A DNA stretch of 64,000 nucleotides from CAVYXF01 sp963772335 (GTDB taxonomy: Bacteria; Pseudomonadota; Alphaproteobacteria; Rhizobiales; Rhodomicrobiaceae). Numbering within the stretch: the first letter of the stretch is position 1; each line of letters opens with the position of its first letter. The notes under the pieces were generated by a model. That model was not told the DNA's origin, did no database searches, and was given only the letters and a program-made list of their open reading frames with translations. This document shows positions 27,990 to 36,174 of the stretch, in pieces. The position numbers and the translations under genes were made by a program. The stretch lies in assembly GCA_963772335.1 (NCBI GenBank), contig CAVYXF010000001.1, positions 310,001 to 374,000 of the forward strand, in the 5' to 3' direction.

Positions 27990-29617
27990 TACCCGGACCT
28001 TTCTGCACCAGGCGTATAGCGGCTAATCGCGAGCTTCACCGGGCCGATCTGCGCCGGCGCGCAGCTTAGCACGCGCAGGCCGGCATCCAGCAACAAGGCG
28101 ATATGCTGCGGCGTCGAGGCCATATCACCACAAAGGCTTACCTCCACGCCATGCCGCTTTCCGGCCGCGACGGTGCGCGCGATCAGCTCGAGAACAGCAG
28201 GGCTCGCCGGATCGGCAAGCGCCGCCAGGCTCGCGTTATCGCGAGCGCAGGCAAGGGTATATTGGACAAGATCGTTCGAGCCGATGGAATAGAAATCCGC
28301 ATCGAAACTTGCCGCGTTCAAGGCCGCCGCCGGTACCTCGACCATCATGCCGATCGGCGGCACAGCACAGGCAACGCCCGACAGCATCAGGTCTGCGATT
28401 TCGGCGTTCATCATGCCTCGCGCCGTGGCAAGCTCGGCGGGAGCCGTCACCATCGGCACCATCACCTTCAAGGAACCGAGCACAGCGGCTCTGGCGAGCG
28501 CCCGAAGCTGAATTCGGAAAATCTCAGGCTTTGCGAGCGACAGGCGCAGCCCGCGAACCCCAAGAAACGGGTTGGCTTCGCCATCGATGGTAATGCCTGG
28601 GATGGGCTTATCGCCGCCTGCGTCGAGCGTGCGGACGGTGATCGGCCGGCCACCCGCCCATTCGATCAACCGCGCATAGAAGGCGAACTGCTCATCCTCA
28701 CTGGGCTGATGGCCATCACTGAACAGGAATTCAGTGCGGGTCAGCCCCACCCCATCGCAGATATCGGGCGAGAGGGTATCGAGGAGGCTGGGCTCGTCAA
28801 TGTTGAGAAGCACCTTCACCGGCTCACCGCCTGCGGTCATCGCGGGGCGATGCAAAAGATCGGCGACGGCGCCCACATGCTCCCTTGTGGCAGCGATGCG
28901 CGCCTGCGCTGCAGTCAGGGCGTCAGTGCCGGGCTCAACCGTCAGCGTGCCGCCGGCGGCATCGAGGATCGCCGGTGCACCGTCGCGAAAGGCATCGAGC
29001 GGCGCATCCAATCCGACGATCAGATTGACGCCGCGTGCACGGGCCAAAATCGAGACATGGCTGGTCGGGGTGCCATTCAGCGTCGCCACACCGCCGATCC
29101 GGTTCCAGTCGAGGCCAAGGAAGCCGGAGGGCGTCAGATCCGAGGCGACAAGAATTGCCCCGTCGGGCAAAATTGCCGGCGCGGCCCTTTCGCCATGCAG
29201 GACAGCAAGCACGCGCGCCTTCAGATCGGCGAGATCTCCAGCGCGCGCCGCAAGCACATCGCTGCCGCTGCCCCGATATTCGGCAATTTCCGCATCGAGA
29301 GTAGAAGCCCACGCCGTGTCTGCCGCTACACTTGCGGCGATGGCCCGAAGGACAGGGGCAAGAAAATCGTCATCTTCGAGCAAGGCCAGCTGGAATTCGA
29401 GAATGTCGCCCGCGAGCTGATCCTCGCGCGAAATCAGCACCTCGATCTGCTCCCGCGCCGCGAAGATCGCCTCCTGCAGAATGCGGGTCTCCTCGGCGAA
29501 GGTCGAGAAATGCCGGGAGGCAGTCTTTGCCTCGCGAAGGAGGTGAATGCGGCCGATGACGGTTGCGCCGGAGACGCCAATACCCTTAAACGTCTGCTCG
29601 CCGCCCTGATCAGTCAT
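27989..29617 (-). CDS. PTS enzyme I homologue of the dha phosphorelay
   Basis: About 542 residues from the ATG at 29617 (MTDQGGEQTFKGIGVSGATV). The phospho-His is in GTPTSHVSILARARG. The PEP-binding TIM barrel shows SIGSNDLVQYTLACARDN and the Cys of SLCGDMASTP. It passes phosphate from PEP to HPr. In E. coli this unit is partly fused into DhaM; here it is a free full-length enzyme. It overlaps the HPr stop by eight bases. Confidence 0.92.
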   Translation of the reverse strand: MTDQGGEQTFKGIGVSGATVIGRIHLLREAKTASRHFSTFAEETRILQEAIFAAREQIEVLISREDQLAGDILEFQLALLEDDDFLAPVLRAIAASVAADTAWASTLDAEIAEYRGSGSDVLAARAGDLADLKARVLAVLHGERAAPAILPDGAILVASDLTPSGFLGLDWNRIGGVATLNGTPTSHVSILARARGVNLIVGLDAPLDAFRDGAPAILDAAGGTLTVEPGTDALTAAQARIAATREHVGAVADLLHRPAMTAGGEPVKVLLNIDEPSLLDTLSPDICDGVGLTRTEFLFSDGHQPSEDEQFAFYARLIEWAGGRPITVRTLDAGGDKPIPGITIDGEANPFLGVRGLRLSLAKPEIFRIQLRALARAAVLGSLKVMVPMVTAPAELATARGMMNAEIADLMLSGVACAVPPIGMMVEVPAAALNAASFDADFYSIGSNDLVQYTLACARDNASLAALADPASPAVLELIARTVAAGKRHGVEVSLCGDMASTPQHIALLLDAGLRVLSCAPAQIGPVKLAISRYTPGAERSG

Positions 29618-29903
29618 TGAAGTCACGGGTAACCAGCGCGACCAGCGCATCGACCGCGGCTCGCGCATCCTCTCCTGCCGCTCGGATGTGGAGCGGCACG
29701 CCATGAGCGGCCTTCAACTTCATCACCGCATTTGGTGATTTGGCATTGGTCCAGCCGCTGCCGGCATGGGCGCGGATCTCGATGGCGGATTCAAAGGTCT
29801 TGGCGAGCTTGGTCAGCTTCACGGCCGGCCGCGCATGCAGGCCGGTCGGGTCCTGAATGACCGCGTTGCCCTCGATCCACTCTTGATCCTGCGCCTCTCC
29901 CAT
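29610..29903 (-). CDS. HPr-family phosphocarrier protein
   Basis: About 97 residues from the ATG at 29903 (MGEAQDQEWIEGNAVIQD). The phosphorylated His lies in GLHARPAVKL, and the region around the regulatory Ser reads AKSPNAVMKLKAA. It links EI to the DhaM EIIA domain. Four bases separate its start from the end of dhaM. Confidence 0.9.
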   Translation of the reverse strand: MGEAQDQEWIEGNAVIQDPTGLHARPAVKLTKLAKTFESAIEIRAHAGSGWTNAKSPNAVMKLKAAHGVPLHIRAAGEDARAAVDALVALVTRDFND

Positions 29904-29907
29904 CGGC

Positions 29908-30292
29908 TTAAAAATCCTCTGCCGTCGCGCGCACGGCCTCGAGCGTTGCACCACTTGCCGCTTCCGTCGCGGCCATTACCGCGCCCTCGACGACTGGGGC
30001 ATTGCAGATCTGCACATTGGCGCCCCTGCCGCCTGAGAGCATTTCGATCGCCATCTCACTGTTGGTCTCCGCCCCGCCCAGATCGACCAGCACCGCCACG
30101 CCTTTCGGGGAATACACCGAGTTCGATGGCACGCATAATGGCTTCAACATTGGTGCCAAGTCCGCCCTCGGGATTGCCGCCGCACCAGGCGACTTCCACC
30201 TCCTCGCCCACCATCTGGCGGACCATATCAGCCGCGCCTTTCGCGACATCGGGCGAATGCGACACGATCACGATGGAGACATTGTCGCTCAT
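29908..30292 (-). pseudogene. dhaM: DhaM EIIA domain, frameshifted
   Basis: The start (MSDNVSIVIVSHSPDVAKGA, ATG 30292) is a typical DhaM/mannose-type EIIA domain with the phospho-His in VSHSPD. The frame breaks near 30108-30118; the other frame continues with YSPKGVAVLVDLGGAETNSE and ends at 29908. One added or lost base restores a domain of about 128 residues. Without it the phosphorelay to DhaL would be broken, so a sequence error should be considered first. Confidence 0.85.
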
Positions 30293-30891
30293 TTCCCCTC
30301 CAGAACATCGCAGATGGCATGGATGAGCAGCGCCGATGAGCGCGCGCCAGGATCGAGATGGCCGATCGAGCGCTCGCCGAGAAAGGCAGCGCGCCCCTTG
30401 GTGGCGCGCATGTCTTTTGTCGCAGCGAGCGCCTCGTCGGCGGTCTTGCGGATTTCAGCCATGGCTCCCCCGCGGGCCATGGCCTCGTGCACCGGGATCA
30501 GCACATCCAGCATGGTCTTGGCGCCGCGATCGGACTTGCCGCGCGCCTTCACCGCCTCGATGCCGGCTGCGAACATCGCCGCTGCGCCCGCAACATTAAC
30601 GGGCTGCTCGCCGCTGGCTTTGCCCATCGCCATCAGCAGCGAACCGTAGAGCGGGCCTGAGGCGCCGCCGACCTTCATCACCAGTGTGGTGCCGGCCTTT
30701 TGCAGCGCCGCTCCGAATGGCAGCGGCGCAATGTCGTCCGCCGCCGCCCCGATAGCATTGAAGCCGCGGGTCATGTTCAGCCCGTGATCGCCATCGCCGA
30801 TCGCCTGATCGAGCTGGGTGAGCTCCTCGGCATGGGCGGTGATCACCGCTTCGCATTTCGCGATCAGCGCGCGCATCAGCTGTTCGCCCAT
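30289..30891 (-). CDS. dhaL: Dihydroxyacetone kinase subunit DhaL
   Basis: 200 residues. The ADP/Mg-binding motif LDQAIGDGDHGLNMTRGF is present, as are MKVGGASGPLYGSLLMAMG and SIGHLDPGARSSALL. DhaL carries the bound ADP that is phosphorylated by DhaM and then phosphorylates dihydroxyacetone on DhaK. Start overlaps the tail of the upstream ATPase remnant; its end overlaps the dhaM start by four bases. Confidence 0.95.
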   Translation of the reverse strand: MGEQLMRALIAKCEAVITAHAEELTQLDQAIGDGDHGLNMTRGFNAIGAAADDIAPLPFGAALQKAGTTLVMKVGGASGPLYGSLLMAMGKASGEQPVNVAGAAAMFAAGIEAVKARGKSDRGAKTMLDVLIPVHEAMARGGAMAEIRKTADEALAATKDMRATKGRAAFLGERSIGHLDPGARSSALLIHAICDVLEGK

Positions 30892-31137
30892 TCCGCTCCT
30901 CCTGAGTTGGCGCCCTGCTTGGGAACCGGCGTGAGCCGAAGTGGTACCGCCGGTGCATCGACCCGGTCGCCGCCCTCGGCAAAAAACAGCGCGCCTCCGG
31001 CCTCACCGAAACGCTGACTATATCACCGCTGCGCAGCGCCGTGCGCGCACCAAGCAGCGGGTGGAGCTTGTGCCCCTCGGCTTCGAGCAGCGCGACGGAT
31101 TCAACGCCCAGATGCTCCACCGTCAGCACCTTCGCCG
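30876..31137 (-). pseudogene. C-terminal remnant of a sugar-type ABC ATPase
   Basis: In one frame the DNA reads AKVLTVEHLGVESVALLEAE and then RSGDIVSVSVRPEA, which is the TOBE-like C-terminus of a MalK/UgpC-type ATPase. A further frame change near 31000 leads to LFFAEGGDRVDAPAVPLRLT and a stop at 30876 inside the dhaL start. The nucleotide-binding domain is missing. It is joined directly to the start of a binding-protein gene. Confidence 0.65.
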
Positions 31138-31299
31138 ATGCCGCTCTTGGCGGTGAACTCCTTGGAGAGCTCGACCAGCGCATTGGTGGAGTCCCAGGCG
31201 GCCCAGCAGAGCGTGATTTCTTTATCCTGAGCAGAAGCGGGCGCCAGCCCCGCAAAGGCTTATCGCGGCGGCCGCGACAGCCGTAACCCATGCCCTCAT
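31138..31299 (-). pseudogene. N-terminal remnant of an ABC substrate-binding protein
   Basis: ATG at 31299 with GGAGGA upstream opens MRAWVTAVAAAAIS, then a frame change leads to GLAPASAQ (signal peptidase site) and DKEITLCWAAWDSTNALVEL up to KEFTAKSGI. There the binding-protein sequence stops and ATPase sequence begins. The rest of the protein and the expected permease genes are absent. Confidence 0.65.
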
Positions 31300-31362
31300 G
31301 GCATCCTCCAGCTTTCCTCCCGCCGCCCATCCTTTTCCCCTGGCTTTCGCCAGCTGTTCGTT

Positions 31363-31410
31363 CTTAACCGGCACCTTGGGCAAGCGGCTGCCAAACTCCT
31401 GCCGGTTAAG
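31363..31410. promoter_or_regulatory. Perfect 11-bp inverted repeat, likely operator of the dha operon
   Basis: CTTAACCGGCA at 31363-31373 and TGCCGGTTAAG at 31400-31410 are exact reverse complements separated by 26 bases. They lie where transcription from the predicted promoter would begin. A dimeric regulator binding two half sites, or a long stem in the leader RNA, would both fit. Confidence 0.55.
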
Positions 31411-31412
31411 TA

Positions 31413-31441
31413 AGCTAAACTTCTGCACTAAACCTTGTCAA
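31413..31441 (-). promoter_or_regulatory. Sigma-70-type promoter of the dha operon
   Basis: On the minus strand TTGACA (31441-31436) is followed after 17 bases by TTAGCT (31418-31413). The -35 box is perfect and the spacing ideal; the -10 box is weak, as expected for a regulated promoter. It faces the binding-protein remnant and dhaL. Confidence 0.5.
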
Positions 31442-31510
31442 GAAAGTCACGAGGTGATTTTCGCAGGGACGTGGGACGCAAATCGGCGCGAAATCCGAGC
31501 ATGTCCAATC

Positions 31511-32446
31511 TCACGCTGATCCCGGCTGGCTCCTCTTATGGGCGACGAGTGCGGCAAGGCGTTGGTCCCGCCACTGTGATTTGCGGAGCATCGCCTCGCG
31601 CGAGGGCGTGCCGCCCCAGGCCTCAACCACGCGCTGCGTCGCTGCCTCGTCCCAGACGGAGCCTGGGGCGGGGTCGGCGGCGATGCGGCGGAAGAACGGC
31701 GAATAGCGCGCGCAGTAATCGGCGATGCCGCCCGGCGCATTCAGCTCGATGGTCTGGAACGGGCCGATGAACGACCAGCGCAGGCCAAGCCCGTCCTGAA
31801 TGGTCTTATCGAGATCCTGCGGCGTGACATAGCCTTCCTCGACCAGTCTGAAGGCTTCCGCAAGCAGCGCCGTCTGCAGCCGGTTGAGGATGAAGCCGTC
31901 GATCTCCTTAAGTACCGTGATCGGCACTTGCCCGACGCTCTCATAAATGGCGCGCGCCTTCGCGATGGTCTCGGCTGTCGTCCAGGGTGCGCCCGAAAGC
32001 TCAACCACCGGCACCAGATGTGGCGGGTTGACGGGATGGGCGACGAGACATCGTCCGCGGCCGTGCAGATCCTTGGTGAACAGCGAGCATTGAATGGCGG
32101 AGGTGGACGAGGCTAGAACGGCCTCCGGCGGCGCGAGGATATCGAGGTCGGCATAGATCTCCAGCTTCGCCTCCAGGCGCTCGGGACCGTTCTCCTGGAC
32201 GAGGCTTGCCCCTTCCAGCGCAGCGGCGAGATCACCGGCCGGCTGGATGAGGGCCTGCGCGGCGCCGGCATCATCGCACAGCCCATAGCCGGCGAGGGTT
32301 TTGAGCCCCTCGCGACAGGCGTCGAGCGCCGCCTCGACCGCGCCCGGTGTCGGATCGGTGAGCGCCACGTTCCAGCCGGCGCGGGCAAACACCATCGACC
32401 AGGCCTGTCCGATCAGCCCGGTCCCGACAATAGCGACTTTTTGCAT
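31511..32446 (-). CDS. 3-hydroxyacyl-CoA dehydrogenase family protein
   Basis: 311 residues. The N-terminal NAD-binding fold has VAIVGTGLIGQAWSMVFARA. ASSTSAIQCSL and LVAHPVNPPHLVPVVELSG follow, typical of the family that includes L-gulonate 3-dehydrogenase/lambda-crystallin and L-carnitine dehydrogenase. The C-terminal part (DGFILNRLQTALLAEAFRLV) is the helical domain. It follows the Liv fusion gene by about 35 bases on the same strand, so it probably oxidises a hydroxy acid imported by that system. Confidence 0.85.
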   Translation of the reverse strand: MQKVAIVGTGLIGQAWSMVFARAGWNVALTDPTPGAVEAALDACREGLKTLAGYGLCDDAGAAQALIQPAGDLAAALEGASLVQENGPERLEAKLEIYADLDILAPPEAVLASSTSAIQCSLFTKDLHGRGRCLVAHPVNPPHLVPVVELSGAPWTTAETIAKARAIYESVGQVPITVLKEIDGFILNRLQTALLAEAFRLVEEGYVTPQDLDKTIQDGLGLRWSFIGPFQTIELNAPGGIADYCARYSPFFRRIAADPAPGSVWDEAATQRVVEAWGGTPSREAMLRKSQWRDQRLAALVAHKRSQPGSA

Positions 32447-32480
32447 CGGTCTTTCTCCCTATAAGCGGCCGAGTGCCAGC

Positions 32481-35000
32481 TCAGAGCCACAGCACCTTCC
32501 GGCGCAGATCAAGATCATCCCGCAGGGCCTGTGAGGGGCCCTGATGCGTGACCGCCCCGCGTTCCAACACCACCGTGCGGTCTGAAAGCGCGAGCGCCAG
32601 ATCGAGATGATGGTCGACGATGATGATCGCGATCTCGCGCCGCAGGCGGTCAAAAGCCTCGAAAAGCTCCTCCGTCACCGCCGGCGAGAGGCCCTCGAAG
32701 GGCTCATCGAGCAGGAGAATACGAACATCGCCGATCAGTGCGCGGCCGACCGCCACCATCTGCTGCTCGCCGCCGGAGAGGTAGTCGGCGGGCGTGTGCA
32801 GCCGCTCGCGGATGCGCGGGAAGGTCTCGAGCACCCGCTCTAGCTCCCAGCGTTGGCCGACGCCGGTGATGCGGCGCATGCGCCCCAGCTCCAGGTTCTG
32901 CGCCACGGTCATGCCGGCGAACAGGCCGCGCCCTTGCGGCACATAGCCGACGCCCTTGCGGGCGATGACATAGGACGGCTCGCGCGCGATCGGCTCTCCC
33001 GCCAGTGTGATCTCGCCGGATGCCGGCGGCGTGATACCGATTAGCGTCTTGAGTAGGGTCGACTTGCCTGCGCCGTTGCGGCCGAGTAGCGCTACGATCT
33101 CGCGCTCACGCACCGAGAAGGAGACGTCGTTGAGGATGTGGCTCTTGCCGTAGAACGTATTGACGGCGTCGATCTGCAGCAGCGTCTCGGCCGCGGCAGC
33201 GGACACGCGGGCCTTGGCGGCAACCGCCGCACTGCCGGAGCCGATATAGATCGCCTGCACGCGGGCATCGGAGCGAGCGTCCTCGGCGGTGCCGTCGACC
33301 AGCACCTCGCCGTCATTCATCACGGTAACGGCGTCGGCGATCTGGAACACGCGATCGATGTCGTGCTCGACCAGCAGCACCGGGATGTCGGCGGAGAGCG
33401 TCTTGATCAGGTTGGCGACGCGGCCGCGCTCGGCCGCGGCGAGCCCGGCCAACGGCTCGTCCAGCAGCAGAATGCGCGGGCGTGTGGCGAGCGCCAGCCC
33501 CATGTCGAGCAGGCGCTGACCGCCATAGCTGAGCGAAGCGGCTTCGGCGGCTTCGGCGCCGGAAAGACCCGCCCAGCCAAGGAGCTGGGAGGTATCCTCC
33601 TCGACACCCGACAGGCTGTCGGCACAGGACCAGATGCCGAACCGCCCCTCATGGCGCGCCTGCACGGCCAGGCGGACATTCTCCTGAGCGCTCAGGCCGC
33701 CAAACAGGTTGGTGATCTGGAAGGAGCGCCCGACGCCAGCGGCGGTGATGTTCTCCGGCCGCAAACCCGTGATATCGCGGCCCTCAAGGGCGATGTCGCC
33801 CCCATCCGGTGGCAGCAGGCCAGAGAGCAGGTTGAAGGCGGTGGTCTTGCCCGCGCCGTTCGGGCCGATCAGGGCGTGGAGGGTGCGGTCCTTGACCGTG
33901 ATGTCGGCATCGTGCACCGCACGCAGACCGCCGAAGCGCTTGGAGAGACCACGCGCGACCAGCACCGCTTCGCTATCGCCGCCCTGCCGTATCAGCCCCT
34001 CCGGCACGCGCCCGCTGCTGCCGGCCTGCCGGCCCGCCATCGCCGCCGCCTCGATCTCCTTCCTGCGGAATGGGCTGAGCACGCGCTCGGCGACGCCGAC
34101 AAGGCCGGTCGGTGAGAACACGATGAAGCCGACGAACAGCAGGCCGAACCAGAACAGCCATTCGGAAGTCCAGATGGAGAGGAATTCGCGGAACAGGACG
34201 TAGAATAGCGCACCCAGCGCCGGCCCGAGAAAGCTGCGCATCCCGCCGATGACGACCATGGCGAGGAGTTCGCCGGAGAAAGCTACCGAGATCGGCTCGG
34301 CGGAGGCGAAGCGGTGGTTGTACACCGAGATCACGCCGGCAATGGCGACCACCGTCGCCGAAACGACAAAGCCGATCAGCGAGTAGCGTGCAGTCGGATA
34401 GCCGATGAAGCGCGCGCGTTGCTCATTCTCGCGGATCGCGACCAGCACCGTGCCGACCGGCGAGCGATGGAAACGCCACAGGAAATAGACCACGACCATC
34501 GCGATCAGCGCGGAGAAGGCGTAATAGGCCGGGTCGCTGGCCAGATCGACGCCGAGCAGCACCGGCCGTGTGATCCCGCCGAGACCGCTTTCGCCGCCGG
34601 TGAAGCTGGTCCAGCGGAAAGCGACGGCGAACAGCATGGCCGCGAGCGCCAGTGTCAGCAGCGAGAAATAAACTCCGCGCCGGCGAAGGATCAGAGCGCC
34701 AAGCAGGGTCGCGGCGACCGCGACGAAGGCGACCGAGAACAGCCCTGGCAGCACGAGCATGCCGGGGAACCAGTAGCGTTGGCTGAGCGCGGCGGCATAG
34801 GCCGCGAGCCCGAACCAGGCCCCATGTCCGAACGACACCAGCCCGGTATAGCCGACCAGCACATTCAGCCCCATGCAGGCGATGCAGAGCGCCACCACAT
34901 CGATCGCCGAGCGCAAGGGAAGCCCGACCGCATCCAGCACGAAGGGCAAAGCGATAAGGCCGAGCGCGATGATGATCAGCGGGCGGATACCGTTCCCCAT
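32481..35000 (-). CDS. Fused Liv-type permease and two ATPases (LivM-LivG-LivF)
   Basis: 839 residues in one uninterrupted frame. Residues about 1-320 are a LivM permease (CMGLNVLVGYTGLVSFGHGA, VVIGGMRSFLGPALGALFY). Residues about 350-600 are LivG (Walker A IGPNGAGKTTAFNL near 378, SLSYGGQRLLDMGLALA, ILLLDEPLAGL). Residues about 610-839 are LivF (GRNGAGKSTLLKTL near 638, YLSGGEQQMVAVGRAL, LLLDEPFEGLSP). All catalytic motifs are intact in both ATPases. Normally these are three polypeptides. LivH is encoded separately four bases upstream, so a complete importer would need only LivH, this fusion and a binding protein. Confidence 0.95.
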   Translation of the reverse strand: MGNGIRPLIIIALGLIALPFVLDAVGLPLRSAIDVVALCIACMGLNVLVGYTGLVSFGHGAWFGLAAYAAALSQRYWFPGMLVLPGLFSVAFVAVAATLLGALILRRRGVYFSLLTLALAAMLFAVAFRWTSFTGGESGLGGITRPVLLGVDLASDPAYYAFSALIAMVVVYFLWRFHRSPVGTVLVAIRENEQRARFIGYPTARYSLIGFVVSATVVAIAGVISVYNHRFASAEPISVAFSGELLAMVVIGGMRSFLGPALGALFYVLFREFLSIWTSEWLFWFGLLFVGFIVFSPTGLVGVAERVLSPFRRKEIEAAAMAGRQAGSSGRVPEGLIRQGGDSEAVLVARGLSKRFGGLRAVHDADITVKDRTLHALIGPNGAGKTTAFNLLSGLLPPDGGDIALEGRDITGLRPENITAAGVGRSFQITNLFGGLSAQENVRLAVQARHEGRFGIWSCADSLSGVEEDTSQLLGWAGLSGAEAAEAASLSYGGQRLLDMGLALATRPRILLLDEPLAGLAAAERGRVANLIKTLSADIPVLLVEHDIDRVFQIADAVTVMNDGEVLVDGTAEDARSDARVQAIYIGSGSAAVAAKARVSAAAAETLLQIDAVNTFYGKSHILNDVSFSVREREIVALLGRNGAGKSTLLKTLIGITPPASGEITLAGEPIAREPSYVIARKGVGYVPQGRGLFAGMTVAQNLELGRMRRITGVGQRWELERVLETFPRIRERLHTPADYLSGGEQQMVAVGRALIGDVRILLLDEPFEGLSPAVTEELFEAFDRLRREIAIIIVDHHLDLALALSDRTVVLERGAVTHQGPSQALRDDLDLRRKVLWL

Positions 35001-35004
35001 GATG

Positions 35005-35880
35005 CTACTCGAATTTCTGGATGCGCTCGCCGAGCAGGCCGCGCGGGCGCAAGAGCAGTACGAGTGTCATCAGCAGATAGATTGAGGCCTCACCGGCAGG
35101 AGCGAAGAAATAGATGGTCATGCCCCGGACCACGCCGACGAGAATAGCGGCCAGCACCACGCCCCAGAAAGATCCCAGGCCGCCGATCACCACCACGACA
35201 AAGGCTGCGGTGAGGATTTCCGCGCCCATCGCCGGGTGAACACCGGAAATTGGCGCGAGCAGTACGCCCGCTAGCGCAGCGAGGCCGATGCCGAGCGCGG
35301 CGACCGCCGTCATATAGGGCTGCAGCGAGATCCCGAGCGCCCCGACCATGTCCGGGTTCTGTACCCCTGCGCGCACGACCCGGCCGAAGGGCGTGCGGAA
35401 CACGATCGCCCAGGTGGCGGTCACCGCGACGAGCGCGACGGCGAGGATCATCAGCCGATAGCGCGAATAGATAAAATCGCCGATGAAAACCTGGCCGCGT
35501 AACTCGCTTGGGATCGAGAAAGGCAAAGGCGCGGCGCCGAAGATGATGCGCAGGCTCTGCTCGATCACCATGGCCAGGCCGAAGGTCATGAGCAGGCTGA
35601 GAATCGGATCGGCGCGGTAGAAGCGGCGGAACAAGAGGCGCTCGACGACCATGCCGAGTATAGCGACCAGCACCGGCGAGGCGACGAACGCACCGCCAAA
35701 GCCGATATAGGGCGTCAGCAGCACGGCAAGATAGGCGCCGATCGCATAAAAGCCGCCATGGGCGAGGTTGACGATGCCGCCGAGGGAAAAGATCAGCGAC
35801 AACCCGAGCGCAAGCACCAGATAATAGGCGCCGACCAGCAGGCCATTGACCACCTGCTCAACGAGGAAGACGATCTGCAA
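35005..35880 (-). CDS. livH: Liv-type ABC transporter permease (LivH)
   Basis: 291 residues with the LivH landmarks QVVNGLLVGAYYLVLALGLS, GGIVNLAHGGFYAIGAYLAV and VVIGGLGSFWGVVLAAILVG. It is the partner of the fused LivMGF protein, which begins four bases after its stop. Confidence 0.93.
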   Translation of the reverse strand: MQIVFLVEQVVNGLLVGAYYLVLALGLSLIFSLGGIVNLAHGGFYAIGAYLAVLLTPYIGFGGAFVASPVLVAILGMVVERLLFRRFYRADPILSLLMTFGLAMVIEQSLRIIFGAAPLPFSIPSELRGQVFIGDFIYSRYRLMILAVALVAVTATWAIVFRTPFGRVVRAGVQNPDMVGALGISLQPYMTAVAALGIGLAALAGVLLAPISGVHPAMGAEILTAAFVVVVIGGLGSFWGVVLAAILVGVVRGMTIYFFAPAGEASIYLLMTLVLLLRPRGLLGERIQKFE

Positions 35881-35976
35881 AGGTGCGCCTCCTGTGGTGA
35901 GGTGCTGATAGAAATAAGCGCGAACGTCTCAACAAAGGCGGAGGCAATTTCCGCAAGCACGGCGCTGTGAGCCCTG

Positions 35977-36035
35977 TTCGAAAAAGCCCCCTCACCCGGT
36001 CGCCTTCGGCGCCCGGGTGAGGGGGCTTTTTCGAA
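35977..36035. terminator. Perfect 22-bp inverted repeat, bidirectional terminator-like
   Basis: The arms at 35977-35998 and 36014-36035 are exact reverse complements; the loop holds a second small hairpin (CGCCTTCGGCG). Each arm contains GCCCCCTCACCC next to five A or T, so on either strand it ends in a GC stem followed by TTTTT. It lies between the binding-protein gene and livH and could lower transport-gene expression relative to the binding protein. The core matches the CCCTC-type dispersed palindromes of this window. Confidence 0.75.
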
Positions 36036-36174
36036 CCTCTCGGACGAGAGAGAGGACCGATTGCGCGCAGAAACAGTTTGGAGTCCATCGCTGCTTCGCC
36101 TGACGAAGGCATCTCGGACGCGGATAAGCCGGGCCGCCAGGCCGGCGGGGAGCCCGTATACAGAGAGGCCTTTG

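Noticed and set aside
28103..29620. 505-codon frame antisense to the EI gene
   Set aside because: Shadow of a well-conserved enzyme.
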